Source: Hyphobacterium sp. CCMP332
GTDB taxonomy: Bacteria; Pseudomonadota; Alphaproteobacteria; Caulobacterales; Maricaulaceae
DNA: 64,000 bases
Direction: 5' to 3'
Assembly (NCBI RefSeq): GCF_014323565.1
Contig: NZ_CP058669.1
Location: 2,445,501-2,509,500, forward strand
A program made the translations under genes and the position numbers. Of this stretch, positions 37,420-46,189 are shown in pieces; within the stretch, counting starts at the first letter, position 1; every line of letters starts with the position of its first letter. Below the pieces are notes generated by a model, which saw only the letters and a program-made list of their open reading frames with translations, had not been told where the DNA came from and searched no databases.

Positions 37420-37881
37420 ATGAAAAAATTCCTTCTCGCCTTCTCGATCTGCTCCCTTCTGATGACGCCCACGGCTTTTGCCGGCGGGGGCGGTGGCGGC
37501 GCAGACACCCAGGGTGCCGCACCGGCCCAGCAGGGCAGTGGCCGACAGCATCGCCCGATCACATCTTCGACGGGATATGTGCCGCTTGCTCCGTTGACGG
37601 CGACCGTGCAGTCCGATTTCCGTCTGCGTGGTATCATGCATATCGAGGCCGGGCTGGAAATTCCGAACAATCGGCAGAGAGAGCGGGCTGAACAATTGAT
37701 GCCGCGCCTGCGTGATCGCTATGTTTCGGCGCTCGCCATGTATACCGGCACCAATTATCGCTTTGGCGATGTGCCGGATGCCGACCGGATTTCTGAGCTT
37801 CTGCAGCAGGCTACAGACGAAGTTCTCGGCGCGGGCGAGGCCGATATCCTGCTCGGCATGGTGATCATACACGAAAACTAG
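37420..37881 (+). CDS. Conserved exported alphaproteobacterial protein
   Basis: A 153-residue protein. The start at 37420 gives a signal peptide ([22 protein letters not shown]) followed by a Gly-rich and Gln/Ala-rich linker. The conserved body, [11 protein letters not shown]...[14 protein letters not shown] and [16 protein letters not shown], recurs in small exported proteins of Caulobacter relatives that are often labelled Tat-signal proteins; it has a faint FliL-like flavour. No function known. Its stop overlaps that of phhB. Confidence 0.72.
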   Translation: MKKFLLAFSICSLLMTPTAFAGGGGGGADTQGAAPAQQGSGRQHRPITSSTGYVPLAPLTATVQSDFRLRGIMHIEAGLEIPNNRQRERAEQLMPRLRDRYVSALAMYTGTNYRFGDVPDADRISELLQQATDEVLGAGEADILLGMVIIHEN

Positions 37882-38156
37882 GCGATGGCGTCCATGAAGC
37901 GGGCGAGATCGAGATCCAGCGTGGTGACGCCATCGGCGTCATGCGTCGATAACAGCACGTCGACCTTGTTGTAGACATTGAACCATTCCGGATGGTGGTC
38001 CATCTGGTCCGCCTTCAGCGCCACACGCGACATGAAGCCGAAGGCTTCGTTGAAATCGGCGAACTGGAAGACCTTGCGGATGGCGTCGCGGCCATCGACG
38101 GTCTCCCATCCGGATAATTGCGATATTGCTTTTTGTGCGCCAAGTTTTTCGGCCAT
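37878..38156 (-). CDS. phhB: 4a-hydroxytetrahydrobiopterin dehydratase
   Basis: A 92-residue pterin-4a-carbinolamine dehydratase: [49 protein letters not shown], with the catalytic HH pair at DHHPEW. It recycles the pterin cofactor of aromatic amino-acid hydroxylases. No phenylalanine hydroxylase gene lies in the window. Confidence 0.95.
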   Translation of the reverse strand: MAEKLGAQKAISQLSGWETVDGRDAIRKVFQFADFNEAFGFMSRVALKADQMDHHPEWFNVYNKVDVLLSTHDADGVTTLDLDLARFMDAIA

Positions 38157-38272
38157 GATGTTTTCCCATGATTGCTTGTTGACCGTCTAACGCGACGGCT
38201 TCCGGCTTGTCAGCCGAAAATTAACGCGTTTCTGCTTACATGATGTCTTCTGTGGATGGAAAGGAGACGGCC

Positions 38273-38545
38273 ATGACCCGTTTTCTAAAATCGGATAGCA
38301 ATCCGGCTGGTCATAAACTGGAAGACATTCTGATGGAGCTGCGGTCGGACGTTCTGATCCGCTGCACCAAGATTGCCGGGGATCATCGCCCGGAAGCGCT
38401 GAAAGTGTTGTCCAACAACATGAAGGTGCTGGAACACCTGACCGCCGCCATCGAGCTGGCGCAGGATTCCACCAGCATTCTCGACCGGGCATTCGGCCCG
38501 TCCGAAGCGCGGGATGGTGGTGAGCCGCGGATCGGCGTCGCCTGA
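38273..38545 (+). CDS. Small conserved hypothetical protein
   Basis: A 90-residue protein with a strong AAGGAG RBS before ATG 38273. It is helical and charged (EDILMELRSDVLIRCTKIAGDHRPEALKVLSNNMKVLEHLTAAIELAQDSTSILDRAFG). No known domain. It is divergent from phhB and ends 1 bp from the stop of the convergent hydroxylase gene. Confidence 0.72.
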   Translation: MTRFLKSDSNPAGHKLEDILMELRSDVLIRCTKIAGDHRPEALKVLSNNMKVLEHLTAAIELAQDSTSILDRAFGPSEARDGGEPRIGVA

Positions 38546-38546
38546 C

Positions 38547-39812
38547 TCAGGCCGCGAGGCTTTCGCCTTTCAGCAATTTCGGTAGATCGCCGGTCTCCCC
38601 GCCCGCTTCGCGCATGAAGAATTGCCGGGCGGCGGGGATTTTGTCGACCAGCGACAGGCCCAGCCCGCGCACCAGGCGCAGCGGGCCGATATCGTTTGAA
38701 AACAGACGGTTGAACATATCCGTCGCCGCCACCAGCCCCATGGAATCGAGCTTTCGCCATTTGGCATAGCGTTGCAGGGTGACCGGTGAGCCGAGCTCCA
38801 TGCCCAGCGATTTCGCATCGGCCAGAACCTCGGCGAGCGCCGCGGCATCGCGGATGCCCAGATTGAAGCCCTGCCCGGCCAACGGGTGAATGCCGCGCGC
38901 GGCATCGCCGACATAGGCGATGCGGTCTTCGTAAAACCGCTCGGCGAATTTCACGGACAGGGGATAGCCCCAGCGCGGGCCCGCTTCCTTCACCGCCCCC
39001 AGAAAGTCGCCAAAGCGCTTGTCGAGCTCGGCCTGAAAGCCGTCCGCGTCCAGCTTCAATATCGCATTGGCGATTTCGGTACGCTCGGTCCAGACAAGCG
39101 AGGCCCGATTACCCGGCAAGGGCAGGATGGCATAGGGACCCCCTGGCAGAAAATATTCATACGCCACACCATCATGTGGTTTTTCATGTTCGACCGTGGC
39201 GACAATGCCGGTCTGGTCATAGCCCCAGCCGGCGGTGCGCGTTCCGGCCTGCTGCCGCGAGCGGGAGAATTTCCCATCACTGGCGCAGAGAAGGCGGCCT
39301 TTCAAACTGCGGCCATCTTCCAGGAAGAGTTCAATACCGCCAGGAATGTGCTCCCAGCGATCCGCCTTCATTGGCGCGACCAGCTGAATGTCCTTGCGCG
39401 CCTTCAGACATGCGGTCAGCGCATGGCGGGTATGGCGGTTTTCACACATCCAGCCCAAAGGCTCACCTTCATCTTCTGGGTGAATTTCGCGGCGGTCAAA
39501 ATGCAGCGTGTGCGGCCCCGGCCCGCCCGGCTTTGGTCCGCCATAGGGGCGGCCATCGCAGACCAGAATATGCTCGATCCGCTGCACATGCGCGCGCATC
39601 CGGTCGGCCGCGCCGATCACTTCCAGCATGCGATAGGAGGTGTAGGCCAGCGCCGAGGCGCGGCCATCAAATTCCGGGGCCAGCATGTCGTCCAGCGGCG
39701 CGGCATCGACCAGCGTCACCGACACGCCGGCCTGATCCAGCGCCAGCGCCAGGGTCTGCCCCGCCAGCCCGCCACCGAGTACAATCACATCGCTATCGAA
39801 TGAATTTGTCAT
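38547..39812 (-). CDS. UbiH/UbiF-type FAD-dependent hydroxylase
   Basis: A 421-residue flavoprotein monooxygenase. N-terminal FAD-binding VIVLGGGLAGQTLALALDQAGVSVTLVDA, a DG motif (CASDGKFSRSR), and the C-terminal second FAD region IAYVGDAARGIHPLAGQGFNLGIRDAAALAEVL identify the UbiH/UbiF/COQ6 family, which hydroxylates the ubiquinone ring. Which ring position it acts on cannot be told from sequence alone. The start at 39812 matches the dinucleotide-binding N-terminus. Divergent from ftsK. Confidence 0.92.
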   Translation of the reverse strand: MTNSFDSDVIVLGGGLAGQTLALALDQAGVSVTLVDAAPLDDMLAPEFDGRASALAYTSYRMLEVIGAADRMRAHVQRIEHILVCDGRPYGGPKPGGPGPHTLHFDRREIHPEDEGEPLGWMCENRHTRHALTACLKARKDIQLVAPMKADRWEHIPGGIELFLEDGRSLKGRLLCASDGKFSRSRQQAGTRTAGWGYDQTGIVATVEHEKPHDGVAYEYFLPGGPYAILPLPGNRASLVWTERTEIANAILKLDADGFQAELDKRFGDFLGAVKEAGPRWGYPLSVKFAERFYEDRIAYVGDAARGIHPLAGQGFNLGIRDAAALAEVLADAKSLGMELGSPVTLQRYAKWRKLDSMGLVAATDMFNRLFSNDIGPLRLVRGLGLSLVDKIPAARQFFMREAGGETGDLPKLLKGESLAA

Positions 39813-39933
39813 GGCGCGGACTTTATACCGGTTGCGGTCAGGGGGAAGGGGGCGCGCTGCCGCAGGTGCGCAAAGCCGCATTATCTTAACCCGTATTTAC
39901 CATCGACTCACGCTTTCGCGATTGAATGCGCGC

Positions 39934-42294
39934 ATGGCGGGTTATGATGCTGTCTCTTCCGACAATATTTCGGGCCGGGTCCGCCGTGCGGGTTCCGGCT
40001 GGATGTCGCGTCTGGGTGCCTGGATAACGGGCGGTCTGCTGGTGGCGCTGGCGGGGCTGACCGGGTTTGCCCTGCTCGATCACAATCCGCTGGATCCGAG
40101 CTGGAATGTCGCTTCTGCGCAAGCCGTGACTCATACGCTGGGCGCGTTCGGCGCGATCCTCTCCGATCTCTTGTTACAGACTCTGGGCTGGGCCGCTGGC
40201 GGTGTGCCGCTGGTGCTGGCGGTCTGGGGCGTGATGAAGATGACGCGCCGCTATCAGCCGCGCTCGCTGGGCTTCAAACTCCTGCGCATTCTGGCGGCCG
40301 GATTTGCCATTCTCGGATTTGCGATGGCAGTGGCTGCCCTGCCCATCCCCGAAGCCTGGCCGTTTGCGGTCAGTCTGGGCGGGGTGCTGGGCGATGGCCT
40401 GCTGTTTACGCTCGCCGACCCTTTGACCGCGATGGGGGCACCCGCCCCGATGGCGATCGCCGCCGGGCTGGGGCTGCTGGTCTCGATACTGGGCGTGTTC
40501 TTCACCTTCGGCCTGCGCCCGTCCGATATTGTGGCCGCCGCTGATACGGCCAGCCTGGCCTGGGCAACTCTGCGGGTCTGGATCGATGCGGCGCTGGGCC
40601 GTCTGCCCTGGCGAGAAGGCGAAGCCGGAGCGGACGGCACTGATGATGTGGCTGCCGCGCCGCGCCCGCGGACACGCCGCCGCAAGGCGATGGAGCCCGT
40701 GATACCGTCGGTGAAAGTGGCCCCGACGCGCAAGCCGCGTGCCTCCGGCCGCGAAGCCCGCGAAGCACAGGGCGCCTTGCCGTTCTCGCTCGCAGGCGGG
40801 TTCAAACTGCCACGACTGGATCTTCTGGTGCGGCCACAGGTGCGCACGGAATCGGTGGATGCGCAGGCCCTGCAACAAAATGCCGAACTGCTTCAGGGCG
40901 TGCTGGAAGATTTCGGCGTGCGCGGTGAAATCGGACAGGTGCGGCCCGGCCCGGTGGTCACGCTCTATGAATTCGAACCGGCTGCCGGTGTGAAATCCTC
41001 GCGGGTCATTGGCCTGTCTGACGATATCGCCCGCTCCATGAGTGCGACGGCCGCACGGGTTGCCGTGGTGCCGGGCAAGAATGCCATCGGTATTGAATTG
41101 CCCAATCCGCGGCGCGAGACCGTTTTCCTGAGGGCCCTGTTCAACTCCTCCGCCTTCGAGGCATCCAAAGCCGAATTGCCGATGGCGCTGGGTGAGACCA
41201 TCAATGGCGAGCCCTTTGTGGCCGATCTCGCCCGCATGCCCCACCTCCTGATCGCCGGAACCACCGGCTCGGGCAAGTCGGTGGGTATCAATGCCATGAT
41301 CCTGTCCCTGCTCTACCGGTTGTCGCCGGACGAGTGCCGGATGATCATGATCGATCCGAAAATGCTGGAATTGTCCGTCTATGACGGCATTCCGCACCTG
41401 CTGTCTCCGGTCGTCACCGATCCGAAGAAGGCCGTCGCCGCGCTGAAATGGACGGTGCGCGAAATGGAAAGCCGGTATCTACGCATGTCCAAGATCGGCG
41501 TGCGTAATGTGGCAGGCTTCAATGAGCGCGTCGCCGAAGCGCTGGAAAAGGACGAGCCGCTCGAGCGTACAGTTCAGGTCGGCTATGATCGCGAAACCGG
41601 AGAGCCGATGTATGAGACCGAGACCATCGAGGCGGTCAAGATGCCCTATATCGTGGTCGTCATCGACGAGATGGCCGATCTGATGATGGTCGCCGGTAAG
41701 GAAATCGAAGGCACGGTGCAGCGCCTGGCGCAAATGGCGCGCGCCGCGGGTATTCATATGATCACCGCGACGCAGCGCCCCTCCGTTGACGTCATCACCG
41801 GTACGATCAAGGCGAACTTCCCGACCCGCGTCTCCTATCAGGTCACATCGAAGATTGATTCGCGCACCATCCTTGGTGAACAGGGTGCCGAACAGCTGCT
41901 CGGCATGGGCGATCTCTTGTACATGGCCGGGGGCGGACGTATTCGCCGCCTGCACGGCCCCTTCGTGTCCGATCAGGAAGTCGAAGACGTCGCTGCCTAT
42001 CTGAAAAAACAGGGCACGCCGGAATATCTGGAAGAAGTCACCGAAGACAATGACGATATGCCCTCGCCCTTTGACGAGGCCGGCGGCGGATCGGGCGATG
42101 ATCTGTTTGATCAGGCCGTGGCCGTCGTTGCGCGCGACCGCAAGGCCTCGACCAGCTATATCCAGCGCCGCCTGCAGATCGGCTATAACCGGGCGGCGAC
42201 ACTGATCGAACGCATGGAAAATGAAGGCATGATCGGCCCCGCTGACCATGCCGGGAAACGCGACATCTTCTTGCCGGAACACAACGCGGCGTGA
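39934..42294 (+). CDS. ftsK: DNA translocase FtsK
   Basis: A 786-residue protein: N-terminal membrane domain with about four hydrophobic segments (residues 30-200), a short linker, and the motor with Walker A GTTGSGKS (about 442-449), Walker B IVVVIDEMADLMM (about 576) and RPSVDVITGTIKANFPTRV. The C-terminal winged-helix gamma domain ends YIQRRLQIGYNRAATLIERMENEGMIGPA. It pumps chromosome ends through the septum toward dif and tethers to the divisome. The ATG at 39934 has no clear RBS. Confidence 0.97.
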   Translation: MAGYDAVSSDNISGRVRRAGSGWMSRLGAWITGGLLVALAGLTGFALLDHNPLDPSWNVASAQAVTHTLGAFGAILSDLLLQTLGWAAGGVPLVLAVWGVMKMTRRYQPRSLGFKLLRILAAGFAILGFAMAVAALPIPEAWPFAVSLGGVLGDGLLFTLADPLTAMGAPAPMAIAAGLGLLVSILGVFFTFGLRPSDIVAAADTASLAWATLRVWIDAALGRLPWREGEAGADGTDDVAAAPRPRTRRRKAMEPVIPSVKVAPTRKPRASGREAREAQGALPFSLAGGFKLPRLDLLVRPQVRTESVDAQALQQNAELLQGVLEDFGVRGEIGQVRPGPVVTLYEFEPAAGVKSSRVIGLSDDIARSMSATAARVAVVPGKNAIGIELPNPRRETVFLRALFNSSAFEASKAELPMALGETINGEPFVADLARMPHLLIAGTTGSGKSVGINAMILSLLYRLSPDECRMIMIDPKMLELSVYDGIPHLLSPVVTDPKKAVAALKWTVREMESRYLRMSKIGVRNVAGFNERVAEALEKDEPLERTVQVGYDRETGEPMYETETIEAVKMPYIVVVIDEMADLMMVAGKEIEGTVQRLAQMARAAGIHMITATQRPSVDVITGTIKANFPTRVSYQVTSKIDSRTILGEQGAEQLLGMGDLLYMAGGGRIRRLHGPFVSDQEVEDVAAYLKKQGTPEYLEEVTEDNDDMPSPFDEAGGGSGDDLFDQAVAVVARDRKASTSYIQRRLQIGYNRAATLIERMENEGMIGPADHAGKRDIFLPEHNAA

Positions 42295-42348
42295 TTCTCA
42301 CGCAAATTTGAGATTATTCCGGCGAAGAGAGCGGGCATAAATCCGCGC

Positions 42349-43215
42349 ATGATGAAATTATCGCTGTTTGCCCCCGCTCGCCCGTTGGCCGGATCCCTTT
42401 GTCTGGCCTGCTCACAATCGGCGTCGACACCGATAGAGTCTGTGGAGCTCACGGAGGTCTGGCGGACGGACGGCTTTGCCGCTCCCGAAAGCGTTCTGCC
42501 GGACCCGCAAAGCGGTCTGATTCTTGTTTCCAACGTCAACGGCGAAGGCGGTGCCCGCGATGGCAACGGTTTCATTTCCCGCCTGACACCGGAGGGCGAT
42601 ATCGAGACGCTGGAGTGGGCGACCGGGCTGGATGCGCCCAAGGGCATGGCGCTTGTGGGGGACCGGCTTTATGTTACCGACATCACACGGATTGTCTGCC
42701 TCGACCGGGAAACGGGCGAGATCGTCAGTAGCTGGCCGGCACCCGGCGCCGGCTTTCTCAATGATGCCGTCGCGGGACCGGACGGTCGCATCTATGTCTC
42801 CGATTCCGCGACCGCGCGCATCTATGTGCTGGAAGACGGAATGGTGCATGTCTGGGCCGAGGATGACGCGCTGTCCGCCATCAACGGACTGTGGATGGAG
42901 GCGGACCGCATGCTGGCCGTCACCATGGCGGGCCGCTTTGTGTCCATCAGTCCGGATGGCGCCGACATTGCCGTCATTTGCGACGGGCTGGGCGATGGCG
43001 ATTTGATCGCGCCCGACGGGCAGGGCGCCTATTTCGCCAGCGAATGGCCGGGCCAGCTCTATCATCTCATGCCGGACGGATCGTTTACCGTGCTCGCCGA
43101 CTCGCGGGAGGCCGGCATCTATATGAATGACGGCTATGTGCTGGGCGATGTCCCGATCATTCCGCACTGGCAGCCGGGCGAGGTTTCCGCCTGGCAGATC
43201 CGCTTTAGCCACTGA
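42349..43215 (+). CDS. SMP-30/NHL-type beta-propeller lipoprotein
   Basis: A 288-residue exported protein. A short signal with a candidate lipobox (CLAC) precedes about six repeats with the pattern of SMP-30/NHL propellers: PESVLPDPQSGLILVSN, APKGMALVGDRLYVTD, LNDAVAGPDGRIYVSDSATARIYVL, AINGLWMEADRMLAVT, GDLIAPDGQGAYFASEW. Relatives hydrolyse lactones or bind sugars and metal; catalytic residues cannot be assigned with confidence. It lies between ftsK and lolA, same strand, 54 bp and 45 bp gaps. Confidence 0.7.
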   Translation: MMKLSLFAPARPLAGSLCLACSQSASTPIESVELTEVWRTDGFAAPESVLPDPQSGLILVSNVNGEGGARDGNGFISRLTPEGDIETLEWATGLDAPKGMALVGDRLYVTDITRIVCLDRETGEIVSSWPAPGAGFLNDAVAGPDGRIYVSDSATARIYVLEDGMVHVWAEDDALSAINGLWMEADRMLAVTMAGRFVSISPDGADIAVICDGLGDGDLIAPDGQGAYFASEWPGQLYHLMPDGSFTVLADSREAGIYMNDGYVLGDVPIIPHWQPGEVSAWQIRFSH

Positions 43216-43260
43216 TACGCTGCGCTTATGCCATGACGCCGCCGCAATTTCGCGGGCAAT

Positions 43261-43935
43261 ATGACTCGCATGTTGATTGAACTCTTTTTCTCCCTCGCCC
43301 TGATGGCTCAGGATGCGCCCGCCTCGGCCGCACCCGCGATCACTGATGAGGCGCCGGCCGAAGAGGTCGTGGCCGAACCGGACGTTTTTGACGCCGAGGC
43401 GGCCCTGTCGGGCGTCAATGCCTGGCTGAATGGTATCGAGACCTATCAGGCCCGTTTCACCCAGATCTCGCCGGATTTTTTATCCTCCAGCGGTGTCCTG
43501 TCGATCCGCCGGCCCGGCCGTTTGCGCTTTGAATATGATGCGCCGTCGCCGCTGCTCGTGGTTGCTGATGGCACGACGGTCGCCATTGCGGATTCTGACC
43601 TGGATACGGTCGACCGGGTGCCACTGCGCTCCACCCCGCTCTGGTGGCTGTTGAAGCCGGACGTCAATCTGGCCGAGGACGCCAATGTCACCGACGTCTG
43701 GCAGGAAGATGGCTATCTCTATGTCGCGACACGCGACCGGAGCGATGAAATGGACGGGACGGCGCTTTTTGCCTTCAATCCCGACAACTATGTACTGGAA
43801 GAATGGTTCATCACCGATTCGCTGGGCTATACCACGCGGGTGACGTTGACGGATGTCGAAACCGATGTGCGTTTGAATCCACGGCTTTTTGTGATGGAAG
43901 ACCCGGAAGACGACCGTCGCGGACGCCGCCAGTAG
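43261..43935 (+). CDS. lolA: Outer-membrane lipoprotein carrier LolA
   Basis: A 224-residue periplasmic protein with the LolA fold: WLNGIETYQARFTQISPDFLSSSGVLSIRRPGRLRFEYDAPSPLLVVADGTTVAIADSDLDTVDRVPLRSTPLWWLLKPD is the classic first half, and the second half ends with strand pairs (LEEWFITDSLGYTTRVTLTDVETDVRL). It shuttles lipoproteins from LolCDE to LolB. The signal peptide is short and followed by an Ala/Glu-rich linker. Downstream of ftsK, its usual alphaproteobacterial neighbour. Confidence 0.9.
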   Translation: MTRMLIELFFSLALMAQDAPASAAPAITDEAPAEEVVAEPDVFDAEAALSGVNAWLNGIETYQARFTQISPDFLSSSGVLSIRRPGRLRFEYDAPSPLLVVADGTTVAIADSDLDTVDRVPLRSTPLWWLLKPDVNLAEDANVTDVWQEDGYLYVATRDRSDEMDGTALFAFNPDNYVLEEWFITDSLGYTTRVTLTDVETDVRLNPRLFVMEDPEDDRRGRRQ

Positions 43936-44000
43936 CGATCACATTCTGTTACAGAATATGTAGCAAGAATGACACATACAAATTCTTTCTTATTTTTAAT

Positions 44001-44030
44001 TTGCACTTTTTTAGAGCTCGTGTCTTTAAT
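44001..44030 (+). promoter_or_regulatory. Sigma-70-type promoter of a candidate sRNA
   Basis: TTGCAC at 44001-44006 and TTTAAT at 44025-44030, 18 nt apart, in an AT-rich island (43960-44040) between lolA and uppP. Confidence 0.5.
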
Positions 44031-44036
44031 GTAACG

Positions 44037-44184
44037 GCTGATTAGGGCGCTGGATCGGCGTCGTCCCCCCGCTGACGGGTCTGCCGTCCTGATCGCATCG
44101 GAGTCCCCTCCCGATGCATGCGCAACAGTTTCGACGGCGCACAGCAAGCGCCCGGCCGCAACCCCTCGCGGCCGGGCGTTTTCT
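44037..44184 (+). ncRNA. Candidate small RNA between lolA and uppP
   Basis: Downstream of the promoter above, about 150 nt of GC-rich, non-coding DNA contains three hairpins in a row: GACGG/CCGTC (44074-44088), GCATCGG/CCGATGC (44095-44117) and an 11-bp stem followed by TTTTCT (44149-44184). This layout of promoter, structured body and intrinsic terminator is that of an independent sRNA. Alternatives are an attenuator or leader of uppP, whose start is only 60 bp further. I do not recognise a known RNA family. Confidence 0.5.
44149..44184 (+). terminator. Intrinsic terminator of the candidate sRNA
   Basis: A perfect 11-bp stem CGCCCGGCCGC / GCGGCCGGGCG followed by TTTTCT. Confidence 0.8.
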
Positions 44185-44244
44185 ATTTCGTCACGACTTG
44201 GCGGCAAAGAAGGGGCGAATTGATTCTGCCATGACGAGTCGCTG

Positions 44245-45045
44245 ATGCCACTTTCCCAACTCATTCTGCTGTCGCTGGTTCAGGGCCTGACCGAGTTTCT
44301 GCCGGTCTCCTCCTCGGCCCACCTCATTCTGGCGCCGATTGCCGCCGGGATGGAGGACCAGAGCCCGCTGATCGATGTCATGGCCCATGCCGGCAGCCTG
44401 GTCGCCGTCCTGGTCTATTTCTGGCGGGATATCCGCGATGTTGCCATTGGCAAGCTGGCCTGGTTGTCGGGGCGTATGACGCCGGGCGGGCGGTTGGCTC
44501 TGCTGATCGGTGCCGCCACGCCGCCGATCATTATCGGCGCCGGCGCGCTCTACCTGACCGGTCATACCGATCTGTTCCGATCCCCCCTGATTATCGGCAT
44601 TGCGACCCTTGTCTTTGCGGTTCCGCTCTGGGCCGCGGACAAATACGGGCGCGCCGGCGTCACCACCGAAACCATGAGCTATCGCGATGCCTTCCTGATC
44701 GGCCTAGTTCAGATCTTCGCCCTGATCCCGGGTGCCAGCCGCTCCGGCGTGACCATGACAGCCGGTCGAGCGCTGGGCCTTGGCCGCAGCGAAGCGGCGC
44801 GCTTTTCCATGCTGATGGCGATTCCGGTGATTGCCGCCTTTGCGCTGGTGGCCGGACTGGACCTCGCGCAGGGCGGAAATGAGGGTGCGAGCCTGACGGA
44901 CGGGCTGATCGTGGCCGCCTTGTCCTTTCTGTCAGCCTGGGCGTCGATTGCCGTCATGATGCGCTTTGTCGAGCGCGTCGGCTTCCTGCCCTTCGTGATC
45001 TACCGGCTGATCCTCGCCGGCCTGATCTTCTGGCTGCTGGTCTAG
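44245..45045 (+). CDS. uppP: Undecaprenyl-diphosphate phosphatase
   Basis: A 266-residue multi-span membrane protein with the UppP signatures: LSLVQGLTEFLPVSSSAHLIL at the N-terminus (acidic and Ser-rich catalytic loop) and LIPGASRSGVTMTAGRALGL (catalytic Arg). It dephosphorylates undecaprenyl diphosphate to recycle the lipid carrier for peptidoglycan and other envelope polymers, and confers bacitracin tolerance. Its TAG stop overlaps the stop of the convergent NDUFA9-like gene. Confidence 0.97.
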   Translation: MPLSQLILLSLVQGLTEFLPVSSSAHLILAPIAAGMEDQSPLIDVMAHAGSLVAVLVYFWRDIRDVAIGKLAWLSGRMTPGGRLALLIGAATPPIIIGAGALYLTGHTDLFRSPLIIGIATLVFAVPLWAADKYGRAGVTTETMSYRDAFLIGLVQIFALIPGASRSGVTMTAGRALGLGRSEAARFSMLMAIPVIAAFALVAGLDLAQGGNEGASLTDGLIVAALSFLSAWASIAVMMRFVERVGFLPFVIYRLILAGLIFWLLV

Positions 45046-46001
45046 GCCATCTCGTGGAACTGGCCGTTGCGGCGATAGCGTTCCAGATAGACCGGCACGA
45101 TGGATTCAATGGTTTCCGGCGTAATGCCCAGATCCGCGATGCCGTGAGCGTCGGATGCCACCACATTGTCCTCGCCCAGCAAGGTGACCTGATCACGCGT
45201 CAGGACAGGCTGGACGAAAGGCAGGATGGCAGCGATTTCCGCGGCCAGTCCGATCAGTGACATGGCAAACATCGGCACCGGCACCAGAAAGCGCGGGCGA
45301 TCAATGGTTTTCAGAATGAATTCCATCAATTCCTTATAGGTATAGGTGCGCGGTCCACCGAGCTCATAGACGCCGCTGATCGCCGTATTTTCGATTGAGG
45401 CGGCCACGCTGGCGGCCACATCACCGGCAAAAACCGGCTGCATCTTCATCTTGCCGCCCCCCGGCAAAGGCAGGGCCGGGGCATAACGCGCCATATTGGC
45501 AAAACGATTGAAGAATTCGTCCTCGGTGCCGAAAACGATGGAGGGCCGCAGGATGACCGCCCCCGGAAACGCCGCTTTTACCGCGGCTTCGCCTTCTGCC
45601 TTGGTCGCCGCATAGCGCGAATCCGAGTCGGCATCGGCGCCAATCGCGGAGATCTGGACAAAGCGCTGTACGCCCGCTTCGACGGCGGCTTCGGCAATAT
45701 TCTGCGCACCTTTGGCCTGCAGGCTGGCGAAGCGTTGCTTGCCGCCTTCGGCCAGAATACCCACGAGATTGACCACGCCATGCGCGCCGGATACCGCGCG
45801 GGCCACGGAGGCCGGATTACGGACATTGGCCTGCATCAGCTGCACCTGGCCGACGACGCCGGTGACTTTCATGTCGAGCGCGAGATGCGGCCGGCGCGTG
45901 GCGACCCGGACGCGATAGCCCTTTTTCACCAGAGCCCGCACCACATAGCGGCCAACAAAGCCGGACCCGCCAAAAACCGTGATCATTTCTTCGCGCAGCA
46001 T
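45042..46001 (-). CDS. NDUFA9-like NAD-binding (SDR) protein
   Basis: A 319-residue atypical short-chain dehydrogenase. The start at 46001 follows GGAGG by 10 nt. N-terminal ITVFGGSGFVGRYVVRALVKKGYRVRVATRR (NAD(P)-binding), HGVVNLVGIL, FVQISAIGAD..SRYAATKAEGEAAV, ILRPSIVFG, and the family ending with two hydrophobic helices. Bacterial relatives of complex I subunit NDUFA9 probably bind NADPH and assist respiratory or lipid metabolism. The pairing with uppP at the 3' side is common in alphaproteobacteria. Confidence 0.87.
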   Translation of the reverse strand: MLREEMITVFGGSGFVGRYVVRALVKKGYRVRVATRRPHLALDMKVTGVVGQVQLMQANVRNPASVARAVSGAHGVVNLVGILAEGGKQRFASLQAKGAQNIAEAAVEAGVQRFVQISAIGADADSDSRYAATKAEGEAAVKAAFPGAVILRPSIVFGTEDEFFNRFANMARYAPALPLPGGGKMKMQPVFAGDVAASVAASIENTAISGVYELGGPRTYTYKELMEFILKTIDRPRFLVPVPMFAMSLIGLAAEIAAILPFVQPVLTRDQVTLLGEDNVVASDAHGIADLGITPETIESIVPVYLERYRRNGQFHEMA

Positions 46002-46189
46002 CAGCCAAATGCCTCCGGAAAGCGTTTCAAGAGAGGCTCTGCATAGACCAGAAATCGACGCGCCTGTCCATGCGTCACTGCGTTTCACATTCCCGTAGCG
46101 CGCGAACCGACTCCTCTTGGCCGCCCCGCGGCGCTAGGGTTGGGCCTGACCAGAACAAAAACACGGGTTTTCGGGGGTGAATTGAGGGG

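Noticed and set aside
39892-39906. Possible CtrA box (TTAA-N7-TTAC) upstream of ftsK
   Set aside because: One mismatch in a short motif that occurs by chance; the transcription start is unknown.
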